This document shows, piece after piece, positions 20,539 to 28,356 of a stretch of 64,000 bases of DNA. Source of the DNA: Flavobacterium frigidimaris (GTDB lineage: Bacteria > Bacteroidota > Bacteroidia > Flavobacteriales > Flavobacteriaceae); NCBI GenBank assembly GCA_900129595.1, contig FQWG01000012.1:62001-126000 (forward strand), written 5' to 3'. The position numbers were made by a program, and so were the translations under genes. Every line of letters starts with the position of its first letter. Positions within the stretch are counted from its first letter, which is position 1. The notes beneath the pieces are model-generated. The model was not told the origin of the DNA, searched no databases, and saw nothing but the letters and a program-made list of their open reading frames with translations.

Positions 20539-20560
20539 AATGAAATCTGCCTGAACTATT

Positions 20561-21748
20561 TTATATATTGCTGACCGTATTGATCAGTATGAGTTTTTTA
20601 TTCTTACTTTCTAGAATACTTCTACAGGCCACCATCAACAAGGATAATATTCCAAATCCCATTCCTGCCCATGGAACATTGCTAATAGTACTTTGCGAAA
20701 TAATCCAGCCTCCAACGGCCGTACCCAGAAATACACCCAGATTTCCGAAAGAAGTAGCTAAACTATTCGCAAATTCAAGAGATTTTGGAGCTGCAGAAAT
20801 CATATAAGCTGATGCATTTAAAAAACAGGGCGCATAAAAGAATCCCCAAATTGCCACTAGCATTATAGTGATCCAGATGCTGTCTCCGGAATAAATAAGT
20901 ATCACCGGAATAATTACGGTTCCCAAAAGAAAAAAAGCAACTGTTTTTGTGATGCTTTTCGTTAGCATTTTTCCGGAAAGCCAATTGGAGAAAACCCCTA
21001 CAATGCCAAACAAAAGCAAAAGATAACTAATGGCTGCCATATCGACTTTTCTGGTTTTTATCAAATAGTCAGCAAAATAACTGTAAGTTGAAAACCAGGA
21101 TGCTATCATAAAAAAATTCATGGCGGTACTTAAAACAAAGGACTTGTCTTTTAGAATTTTTATCTGGCTTCCATACGATTTTTTCTCCGGTATTTCTCCC
21201 CCTGGCATAATCCTGAAAATAGTAAATAAGGCTAATGCGCTAACTATTGCCTGAACAAAAAATGAAATCTGCCACGTAAAAATACTTGCTAAATAGGTCG
21301 CAAACGGTACCGTTGTCACCATTGCCAAAGCGATGCCGCCAAGAACGATTCCCATTAACTGATTCTCCTGACTTTTTTCTCCAGATGCAACGGCGGCTGC
21401 AATTGCTGTGGCGATATAAACCGGCTGCAGAAAAGCAGGTAACATCCGAACGATCATCAGAAGCCAAAAAGGCGGTGAAAACGCCGAAACAACTGTTGAT
21501 AACAAAAAGATAAAAATAGTGGCGAGCATGATCTTTTTTCTGTCAAAGCCGGAAAACAGCAAGGTCATAAACGGGCCTGTAAGTGCAATAACCAATGCAA
21601 AAGCACTTAACAGATACGCCGCCTTATCGATTGTAATTCCGTAATAAACGGCGATTTGCGGTAAGATTCCAATAATCCCGAATTCTGTTGTTATGATACC
21701 AATCATTCCCAAACATCCCACGTAGGCGATTTTTTTATTTAGCTTCAT
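20561..21748 (-). CDS. MFS transporter, drug/sugar-efflux (AraJ-like) type
   Basis: A 395-residue inner-membrane protein with 12 predicted helices and the layout of DHA1-family exporters: TTEFGIIGILPQIA in helix 1, then the loop-2 motif FDRKKIMLAT, and MLPAFLQPVYIATAIAAAV. This group includes AraJ- and multidrug-efflux-like antiporters driven by protons; the actual substrate is unknown. It is divergent from an HxlR-family repressor, the usual arrangement for a repressor controlling an exporter of the compound it senses. Its ATG overlaps the stop of a 35-codon candidate ORF (TAATG), so translation may be coupled. Confidence 0.88.
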   Translation of the reverse strand: MKLNKKIAYVGCLGMIGIITTEFGIIGILPQIAVYYGITIDKAAYLLSAFALVIALTGPFMTLLFSGFDRKKIMLATIFIFLLSTVVSAFSPPFWLLMIVRMLPAFLQPVYIATAIAAAVASGEKSQENQLMGIVLGGIALAMVTTVPFATYLASIFTWQISFFVQAIVSALALFTIFRIMPGGEIPEKKSYGSQIKILKDKSFVLSTAMNFFMIASWFSTYSYFADYLIKTRKVDMAAISYLLLLFGIVGVFSNWLSGKMLTKSITKTVAFFLLGTVIIPVILIYSGDSIWITIMLVAIWGFFYAPCFLNASAYMISAAPKSLEFANSLATSFGNLGVFLGTAVGGWIISQSTISNVPWAGMGFGILSLLMVACRSILESKNKKLILINTVSNI

Positions 21749-21855
21749 TACTTTTTAGAGTTTAGAGATGAATAAATTATTTGGATGGTTTGTCCCTGAA
21801 TGGGAATTCCCGTAAGTGTTATTGCCATAATAAGGGTAAAGGTGTATTGAAACAT
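21748..21855 (-). CDS. candidate 35-residue upstream ORF coupled to the MFS gene
   Basis: An ATG at 21855 opens a 35-codon frame (begins MFQYTFTLIMAITLTG) whose TAA shares its last base with the MFS start codon (TAATG). It begins about 16 nt downstream of the transcription start predicted from a TAATTTTG -7 match at 21878-21885. The product is hydrophobic at its N terminus and Ser/Lys-rich at its end. It could be a leader peptide that couples translation to the transporter, or a short membrane peptide. No homologue is recognised. The coding call rests on position, the exact overlap and the promoter fit only. Confidence 0.35.
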   Translation of the reverse strand: MFQYTFTLIMAITLTGIPIQGQTIQIIYSSLNSKK

Positions 21856-21873
21856 GTTTGTAATTATTTTAGG

Positions 21874-21905
21874 GTTGCAAAATTACACTCAGTACATTAA
21901 ATTTG
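21874..21905 (+). promoter_or_regulatory. promoter of the HxlR regulator gene
   Basis: A GTTG -33 box (21874-21877) and a perfect TAAATTTG -7 box (21898-21905) are spaced by 20 bases, giving a start near 21912 and a leader of about 38 nt. An opposing TAATTTTG match (21878-21885, minus) lies inside the spacer, so the two divergent promoters overlap. Confidence 0.65.
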
Positions 21906-21910
21906 CATGG

Positions 21911-21933
21911 TAAACATCCCAATGTAGGGTACT
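21911..21933. promoter_or_regulatory. candidate HxlR operator
   Basis: An imperfect palindrome with outer arms GTA/TAC and inner ATCCC/GGGT lies directly at the predicted transcription start of the HxlR gene. It is also upstream of the divergent MFS promoter. The position would let the regulator repress both units. The symmetry is weak, so this is tentative. Confidence 0.35.
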
Positions 21934-21949
21934 AACAAAAAAGTAAGTA

Positions 21950-22348
21950 ATGGCAAAAAGAAAAGAAAGTTCGACAAATTCAGAAAACAGAAACTATATC
22001 ACAACCTGCGATCTTACCTATGCTGTTTGCCTTGTAGGCGGCAGATGGAAACTGTTGATATTATGCAAACTTGAAAAAGGAAAACTGAGATTTGGAGAAT
22101 TAAGAAACCAAATATGCAACATTACAGAGCGCATGCTTACTTTGCAATTGCGCGAATTAGAACGAGACGGAATGGTAAAACGTACTGTTTATGCCGAAGT
22201 ACCGCCCAGAGTAGAATACGAACTTACTGAAATTAGCCTGAAACTAGTACCAATCTGGGGCTTAATAAGCAATTGGGGAGCCGAACACAGAGAAACGATG
22301 CTTCAAAAAAATACTGCCGAAGCAGAAAACTTAATAGAACAGGAATAA
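21950..22348 (+). CDS. HxlR-family winged-helix transcriptional regulator
   Basis: A 132-residue cytoplasmic regulator. The HxlR core runs from about residue 19 to 110: the conserved opening CDLTYAVCLVGGRWKLLIL, the recognition region RFGELRNQICNITERMLTLQL, and the wing with R-x-Y-P-P-type sequence (YAEVPPRVEYELT). HxlR proteins sense reactive carbonyls, quinones or oxidants, often through the N-terminal Cys; Cys20 and Cys27 are present here. It is divergent from the MFS exporter and probably represses it and itself. The short C-terminal extension after residue 112 carries nothing recognisable. Confidence 0.92.
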   Translation: MAKRKESSTNSENRNYITTCDLTYAVCLVGGRWKLLILCKLEKGKLRFGELRNQICNITERMLTLQLRELERDGMVKRTVYAEVPPRVEYELTEISLKLVPIWGLISNWGAEHRETMLQKNTAEAENLIEQE

Positions 22349-22370
22349 AAGAAGCGAATCACTATAATGA

Positions 22371-22397
22371 AAAAACCACTCTAAAAGAGTGGCTTTT
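22371..22397 (+). terminator. terminator after the HxlR gene
   Basis: A 6-bp GC-rich stem (CCACTC, 22376-22381; GAGTGG, 22387-22392), extended by A/T pairs and followed by CTTTT, lies 28 bp past the stop codon. The A run before it could also serve the convergent fructokinase transcript. Confidence 0.75.
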
Positions 22398-22436
22398 ACT
22401 TCTTTGTTCTTCAAAAAGCAATAAAGGCTAAAATAG

Positions 22437-23339
22437 TTATGAAACTTTAGTCATTAATTCTTCAATTTTAGATGCTGAAATTATCGGATTTGCGCCCGGA
22501 GACGAAGCTACTAAAGCGCCTATTGCACAAGCAAAATCGATGGAGGACTGAGGATCTTTTCCTGTAAGTAATGAGGTGGTTAATGCTGCCAAAAATGAGT
22601 CGCCTGCTCCTACTGTATCGGCAACTTCTACAGGATAACCTTCGTTATCATAGAGTTTTCCTTCCCACAATAACAAAGCCCCGTGTTTTCCTTTGGTTAC
22701 ACATATCCCAGTTGCTTTTGTTTTGTCTGCAACAAAATGCATGTTCTCTTCTAAACTGGTAAAAGGGGAATGCATGGCCTGTGCAATTTCTAACAATTCT
22801 TCGTCATTGAACTTTATAAAATCAGCCGAATGCATTAATTGCTCTAAGATTTCATAGGAATAATGCGGCTTTCTTAAATTCACATCAAAAACCTTGTAGA
22901 CATCTGTCTGCAGCAATTCTTCCAGAGATTTCCTGGAGACTTCGTCTCTGCAGACCAAACTTCCGTAAATTAAAACATCGGCATCAACTACAACTTTTTT
23001 TGCAAAATCATTCAATACAATTTTGTCCCAAGCCGACGGATAATTGATTTCGTACGTCGCAGAACCACGCTCGTTTAGTGTAACATTTACTAATCCTGTC
23101 GGGAAATTTTCTGACTGCATAATCGCATTGGTTTCAAGTCCCATACTTTTTACCTGATCGATTATGGCGTCTCCGTCTTCATCATTGCCTACACAACTGA
23201 TCATGGCTACCTCGCAACCTAAAGTTTTCATTCGTAAAGCTACATTTAATGGTGCACCTCCGATCTTTTTTACCTGATCAAAAACATCCCAAAGTACTTC
23301 TCCGTAAGCTACAGCTTTAAGTTTTTTTCCGTTATTCAT
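22437..23339 (-). CDS. PfkB-family sugar kinase, probable fructokinase
   Basis: A 300-residue cytoplasmic ribokinase/PfkB-fold enzyme. It has the N-terminal substrate motif GGAPLNVALRM and the C-terminal ATP/anion-hole signature DTVGAGDSFLAAL with the catalytic Asp at D247. By family alone it could phosphorylate fructose, ribose or similar sugars. Fructose is favoured because it is the last gene of a locus with a GH32 fructanase, a sugar importer and a fructose-type HTCS. The expected product is fructose-6-phosphate, which enters glycolysis. It is separated from susD by 176 bp holding an intercistronic stem-loop. Confidence 0.88.
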   Translation of the reverse strand: MNNGKKLKAVAYGEVLWDVFDQVKKIGGAPLNVALRMKTLGCEVAMISCVGNDEDGDAIIDQVKSMGLETNAIMQSENFPTGLVNVTLNERGSATYEINYPSAWDKIVLNDFAKKVVVDADVLIYGSLVCRDEVSRKSLEELLQTDVYKVFDVNLRKPHYSYEILEQLMHSADFIKFNDEELLEIAQAMHSPFTSLEENMHFVADKTKATGICVTKGKHGALLLWEGKLYDNEGYPVEVADTVGAGDSFLAALTTSLLTGKDPQSSIDFACAIGALVASSPGANPIISASKIEELMTKVS

Positions 23340-23375
23340 TCTAAAACTATTTTATATTAATGTTATTCCGGTTGA

Positions 23376-23421
23376 GCAATCTGAAGGATTAAAAAAAATA
23401 ACCAACTCACCTTCAGACTGC
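23376..23421 (-). other. intercistronic stem-loop between susD and fructokinase
   Basis: A 12-bp stem with one mismatch or wobble (GCAATCTGAAGG, 23376-23387; CCTTCAGACTGC, 23410-23421) has a 22-base loop. No T run follows it on the minus strand, so it is more likely an mRNA processing or stability element than a full terminator. It would let kinase expression differ from that of susCD. Confidence 0.5.
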
Positions 23422-23515
23422 TGCCGTTTATTATTGTCTCTTTAGAAAATAAATTTTCTTAAGTTACTGTAAGATACAACAATACTTTTCAACCCCTTTA
23501 TTGTTTCACAAAAAA

Positions 23516-25207
23516 TTAATAACCCGGATTTTGTTTGTACAATCCCTGGCTGAAATTAATTTGCTTTAACGGAATTGGACAATACTCTTCTTTATGCGCA
23601 TCAAAAAAGGCATCCTGATAGTAAGTACGTTTTGTTTTTTCTTCTGTATAAAATTTATTCATCACTTCATCAGTTACACCCCAGCGAACCAAATCAAAGA
23701 AACGATTCCCTTCCATAGCCAGTTCTAAACGACGCTCCCAACGCAAAGCTTTACGGGCAAAATCCTGTGTCCAGTTGCAATTGTTTCCGTCAACATAAGT
23801 ATTGATTTTAAAGTTTTTTGCATACGGAAGTCTTCCTGTACTTTGCGCAGCACGTTCTCTGATCTGATTGATTAATGGCAAGGCTTCTGATTGTCTTCCT
23901 AATTCAATCAAAGCTTCGGCGCGCATCAAAATTACATCGGCATAACGAATCTGAATTCTGTTTTTTGAGTTTCCGTAAAACGGATCAATATTGACTACAC
24001 AACTACAGCTTGGGGCTACATTTTCTTTCAATGAAGCAAAATATCCGTACGTTCCCGGAGATCGTACCCAAGCTTCAACATAAAGAAATTCCGGGTCGTA
24101 TTTATAAGGCAAGCCCGGCATGGCAACGGTATGATATAATCTTGGATCAACCGTATTGGCGTCTCTGTTTTTATAATCGAAATCCTGATTGTTGTAGGTA
24201 TCAAATTCAGGTAAACCATTAGCTCCCGTTTTAAAAGCGTTTACTAAATTTTGGCTCGGTTTATGAAAATCACAACATCCTAAGCCTTGCGGAGTAGAAA
24301 GTACATCTGAAAAATTTAATCTTCCGTATAAGGTTCCGTCATTGTCTGAGAATTGAATGGAAAAAATAGATTCTGTTCCGTTCTCAAAAGTTCCCGGCAG
24401 GAAGTTATTGGCAAAATCAGGCTCTAAACTTGCTTTTCCAATTACTTTATCGGTTGCCGTAATTACTTCTTGTAAATGCTGCTGATTGATTCCGGTAACC
24501 TTATAGGTTTCGTCTTGTGTATACGCCTGATACAAACGTGTTTTGGCCAGATAAGCATAAGCGGCTTTTTGAGTGGTACGCCCTACTTGTGGCTGTGTTT
24601 CCGGCAAAGCATCAGCTGCAGCCTGAAAATCTTCGGCAATTTTGTTCCAAAGGTCTTCGTTTGAAAGTGCTTTATTAGAGATCGTTTTGTAATTCTCAAC
24701 CGCAATATCTTCTGTGATATAAGGAACATTTCTGAACATAATTTTCAGCATAAAGTAGAAATGCCCTCTTAAGAAACGCATTTCGGCTATACGTGTTTTT
24801 TTCAACGGAAAATCAGCTTCTGATATTTGCTCTAAGGCTTTCAAGGCTTTATTTGCTCTGGAAACCCCAACATAACTGATATACCAGAAATTGTCTAACT
24901 CACCAAAATCAGGTCGGATATTATTGGAAACTTCAAAGAAGTGAAAATCCTGAAGATCATTAGTTCCGCTTCCGCCCTTGTAAGCATCATCAGAACGCAC
25001 ATTCCCAAAAGGCCATAAACTGTATGGTGAATCATAATGATCGTTCCCTAATTGTGCGTAGGCCGCATTCATAAATCCTTCTACTGACTGCGGTGTGACA
25101 ATATCTTCTTCTGAGAGTACGCCACGAGGGTCATTTTCCAGAAAATCAGAACAGGAACCCAACATTCCAAGTACTAAAAAAGCTGTTATATATAGTATTT
25201 TTTTCAT
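23516..25207 (-). CDS. SusD/RagB-family lipoprotein of the fructan locus
   Basis: A 563-residue surface lipoprotein with lipobox MLGSC (Cys19), the SusD N-terminal opening DFLENDPRG, TPR-like helices (MRFLRGHFYFMLKIMFRNVPYI is split around 137-160), and C-terminal IQIRYADVILMRAEALIELG and AMEGNRFFDLVRWG. It pairs with the susC gene 21 bp upstream and is expected to bind fructan oligosaccharides at the cell surface. The ligand is inferred from the GH32, fructokinase and HTCS neighbours. Confidence 0.95.
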   Translation of the reverse strand: MKKILYITAFLVLGMLGSCSDFLENDPRGVLSEEDIVTPQSVEGFMNAAYAQLGNDHYDSPYSLWPFGNVRSDDAYKGGSGTNDLQDFHFFEVSNNIRPDFGELDNFWYISYVGVSRANKALKALEQISEADFPLKKTRIAEMRFLRGHFYFMLKIMFRNVPYITEDIAVENYKTISNKALSNEDLWNKIAEDFQAAADALPETQPQVGRTTQKAAYAYLAKTRLYQAYTQDETYKVTGINQQHLQEVITATDKVIGKASLEPDFANNFLPGTFENGTESIFSIQFSDNDGTLYGRLNFSDVLSTPQGLGCCDFHKPSQNLVNAFKTGANGLPEFDTYNNQDFDYKNRDANTVDPRLYHTVAMPGLPYKYDPEFLYVEAWVRSPGTYGYFASLKENVAPSCSCVVNIDPFYGNSKNRIQIRYADVILMRAEALIELGRQSEALPLINQIRERAAQSTGRLPYAKNFKINTYVDGNNCNWTQDFARKALRWERRLELAMEGNRFFDLVRWGVTDEVMNKFYTEEKTKRTYYQDAFFDAHKEEYCPIPLKQINFSQGLYKQNPGY

Positions 25208-25228
25208 TTTTTTCGATTTAAACTTTTA

Positions 25229-28200
25229 TTATAATGTAAAATTAAGACCGGCTGTAAAAGTCGTGGGCTGCGGATATCCAAATCCTGCATTTTCAGGATC
25301 TACACCAGTAAAACTCTTAGCATCAATGATTAGTAAATTTTGTCCACTGATGTACAATCTAAAGCTATCAAAATTCATTTTTTTCAATAAATCTTTTGGC
25401 AAACTGTATCCTATCTGCAATACACGAAGTTTAAGATAGTTTCCGTTTTCTACATAATAAGTCGAAAATCTTGATTCTGCATTTCTGTCTACAGTCGTTA
25501 AGGCAGGAATAGTAGAATTTGGATTATCCACAGACCAGGCATTTAATAAACGTGTTCCTTTATTCGAACCTACATCATCAACACTCCAGAAATCAGTTTG
25601 GTATTTGGTATTATTAATGACATCAACATCACTTGCTCCTTCCCAGAAAGTGCTGAAATCCCAGTTTTTATACCCTAATCCTAAATTAAATCCATAAGTC
25701 AATCCCGGATTTGGATTTCCTATCCACGTACGGTCTTTATCTGTAATTACTCCATCTCCGTTTAAATCTTTGTAGCGAATTCTTCCAAGGCCTTTTCCTT
25801 CCTGAGTGGCCGAGTTGTCTACTTCGCCCTGACTTTTAAAGAGTCCGTCAGTTACATAACCATACATTGAATTAAATGGACGCCCCAGGATATTATCATC
25901 AAGTCCGTCTCCTCCGTAGTTATTTCGTACTTCATCGGGCAATTTTGTCACCTTGTTTTTATTGGCAGAAACATTTGCAGAGATATCATATTTAAGTCCA
26001 AATGAAGTTTCGTCATGGTATCCTAAACTAACTTCCCAGCCTTCATTCTGCATCGAAGCGCCGTTTACCCAGCGATTTCCACCTTCTCCAATTACACCCA
26101 GATAGGCAGGTAAAACCAGAATATCATCTGTTTTTTTGATATAATAATCTACCGAACCGCTTAGTTTTTGTTTGAATAATCCAAAGTCCAAACCTATATT
26201 GGTTTGTGTGGTGGTTTCCCATTTTAAATCATCGTTTCCGGACTGAGTTGCAATGAAACCTGAGGGAAGCAAACCGTTTCCGTTTCCTGCAATATCATAA
26301 GCCGTTCCGTAAGAAGTTGCCCAGGTCGGACTTCCGCCTGCATAACTGGCCAAATACAAACTGTATACAGCGGTATTACTGATTTCCTGATTTCCGGTTT
26401 GTCCCCAGCCTGCTCTTAATTTTAAATCAGAGAAAACGGGCGCATTATTTTTGATGAAGTTTTCATTGCTGATTCTCCATCCTGCCGAAACTGCCGGAAA
26501 GGTTCCAAATTGATTGTTTTTACCAAAACGGGACGATCCGTCACGGCGAATGGTACCGGAAAGCAAGTAACGATTATCAAACTCATAATCCACTTTTCCA
26601 AAATACGACAGCAAAGAATAAGTTGTTGAAGTTCCGCTTGTAAACGATTCTCCTGTTCCTGCATCAGGATACATATAATCCGGTGTTTCGATAAGGAAAT
26701 CATTTTTACGCAAAGTTGTCGTATCATAAACATCTTTGTACATCTCTGTTCCTGCCATCAAATTCAGATTACTTTTTCCGAAATTCAAACTATAAATGGC
26801 CGTATTGGTCCAGGTCCATTTATCACTCACCGACTGATCAATGGTTACCGAGGTCTGATCATTTTGTAAATAACCGGATTGGTAACTTCTTTGCAGTGTA
26901 CGTTTTTTATAAGATCCGTAATCGATACCAAAACTACTTTTGATATGTAAGTTTTTAATGATTTCAAGATCGGCATACATATTTCCGAAAAGACGCAAAT
27001 AATCGTACTTATTGTCTTTGTTGTAAGCCAAAAGACGAACCGGATTTTGCCTGTCGTTCATTCCCCCTACTGGTCCTCCCCAACCTTTTCCATCAACAGT
27101 ATGTACCGGAATTATAGGCAAAGCGCGAAGTGCAGGATCCAGAACTCCGGGATCTGTAACTTCATTGGTACGGGTCATCGAGAAGTTTTCTCCAATTACC
27201 AGTTTCCCGTCAAAATATTTATAAGAACCATTCATACGGGCCGAAATTCTCTGGAAATCTGTCGTTTTTACAACGCCTTCATTTCCATAATACCCCAAAG
27301 AAAAAACATAACTTCCTTTGTCTGATGCATTAGAAACTGATAAGTCATACGAATTTGCGATTCCGGTTTGTGAGACAGCATCGTACCAATCTGTATCTGA
27401 AGCTTTCAAGGTCTGATTCGCATCTAAATATTCAGGAATCAAAACTTTGTTCAATTGTGGTTTGTTGTTGTTTACAGACCAGTCAAACTGATAACGCAAA
27501 TTATTGTTGTTAGGGTTCAAGCCGTCGTTAATATTGGCCTGCCATAAAGCCTGCCCAAACTGATCGGCATTTAATACTTCCTGTTTTCTGGAATAATCTG
27601 AAAAAGAAGTATAAGTGCTGAAATTGATTCTCATTTTACCTTCTTTTCCTTTTTTGGTCGTGATGATAATAACTCCATTTGAAGCTCGGGAGCCATAAAT
27701 ACTGGCAGAAGAAGCATCTTTTAAAACCTGAATTGATTCAATATCATTTGGGTTTAGTTCGTGCATTCCGGATTTTGTTGGCATTCCGTCAATTACATAA
27801 AGAGGATCTGTGTTGTTTAAAGTTCCAATTCCACGAATCACAACTTTTGTATTGGCTCCGCTTGGAGAACCATCAGACGAAACTTTTACCCCGGCCACTC
27901 TTCCCTGCAGCGCTTTTATTGGGTTGGGTTCGGGTTGTGTCATGACTTCCTTCATGTTTACAACGGCCACGGCTCCTGTAATATCTGTTTTCTTTTGTTT
28001 TGAATATCCGGTCACAACAACTTCATTGAGTTGATTGTTATCTACTTTTAAAGTAATATTGAATGTTTTTTGTCCTTTTACTTCAATCGATTGTGGACTG
28101 TACCCTATAAATGAAATTACAATCTTGGCATCTGAAGTTACCTCTTGAAAAGAAAAATTTCCATCAAAATCTGTTACTGTACTGGTATTGGTTCCGGCAA

Positions 28201-28333
28201 TAAGTACCGTTGCTCCGGGAAGCGGCATTCCGTCGTCTGAGGAAATTACTGTTCCCTTAATCCCTGTTTCCTGTGCCGTCATAACCAGCATTGGAAAGAA
28301 GAAAAATAGAAAATAAATGAGTTTGGTTTTCAT
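25229..28333 (-). CDS. SusC/RagA-family TonB-dependent transporter of the fructan locus
   Basis: A 1034-residue outer-membrane transporter. It has a signal peptide ending MTAQE, a carboxypeptidase-regulatory-like domain (GIKGTVISSDDGMPLPGATV), a plug with IQVLKDASSASIYGSRASNG, and a C-terminal beta barrel ending TFTAGLNFTL. It works with the adjacent SusD to move fructo-oligosaccharides into the periplasm using TonB and the proton gradient. It begins 23 bp after the GH32 stop codon, so it is in the same transcript as the importer and hydrolase. Confidence 0.95.
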   Translation of the reverse strand: MKTKLIYFLFFFFPMLVMTAQETGIKGTVISSDDGMPLPGATVLIAGTNTSTVTDFDGNFSFQEVTSDAKIVISFIGYSPQSIEVKGQKTFNITLKVDNNQLNEVVVTGYSKQKKTDITGAVAVVNMKEVMTQPEPNPIKALQGRVAGVKVSSDGSPSGANTKVVIRGIGTLNNTDPLYVIDGMPTKSGMHELNPNDIESIQVLKDASSASIYGSRASNGVIIITTKKGKEGKMRINFSTYTSFSDYSRKQEVLNADQFGQALWQANINDGLNPNNNNLRYQFDWSVNNNKPQLNKVLIPEYLDANQTLKASDTDWYDAVSQTGIANSYDLSVSNASDKGSYVFSLGYYGNEGVVKTTDFQRISARMNGSYKYFDGKLVIGENFSMTRTNEVTDPGVLDPALRALPIIPVHTVDGKGWGGPVGGMNDRQNPVRLLAYNKDNKYDYLRLFGNMYADLEIIKNLHIKSSFGIDYGSYKKRTLQRSYQSGYLQNDQTSVTIDQSVSDKWTWTNTAIYSLNFGKSNLNLMAGTEMYKDVYDTTTLRKNDFLIETPDYMYPDAGTGESFTSGTSTTYSLLSYFGKVDYEFDNRYLLSGTIRRDGSSRFGKNNQFGTFPAVSAGWRISNENFIKNNAPVFSDLKLRAGWGQTGNQEISNTAVYSLYLASYAGGSPTWATSYGTAYDIAGNGNGLLPSGFIATQSGNDDLKWETTTQTNIGLDFGLFKQKLSGSVDYYIKKTDDILVLPAYLGVIGEGGNRWVNGASMQNEGWEVSLGYHDETSFGLKYDISANVSANKNKVTKLPDEVRNNYGGDGLDDNILGRPFNSMYGYVTDGLFKSQGEVDNSATQEGKGLGRIRYKDLNGDGVITDKDRTWIGNPNPGLTYGFNLGLGYKNWDFSTFWEGASDVDVINNTKYQTDFWSVDDVGSNKGTRLLNAWSVDNPNSTIPALTTVDRNAESRFSTYYVENGNYLKLRVLQIGYSLPKDLLKKMNFDSFRLYISGQNLLIIDAKSFTGVDPENAGFGYPQPTTFTAGLNFTL

Positions 28334-28356
28334 AGTTAGTGGTTTTGGTTTTAAGG

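Larger units (their letters stand above)
20157..20560. other. AT-rich gap with nrdJ promoter and MFS terminator
   Basis: No gene was found in these 404 bp. It contains the nrdJ promoter (20239-20270) and the terminator of the MFS gene (20497-20538). The remainder is AT-rich and shows no B12-box-like motif. Confidence 0.6.

Noticed and set aside
20157..20560. Cobalamin riboswitch upstream of the B12-dependent reductase
   Set aside because: No B12-box-like motif or suitable fold was recognised; the leader is short and AT-rich.
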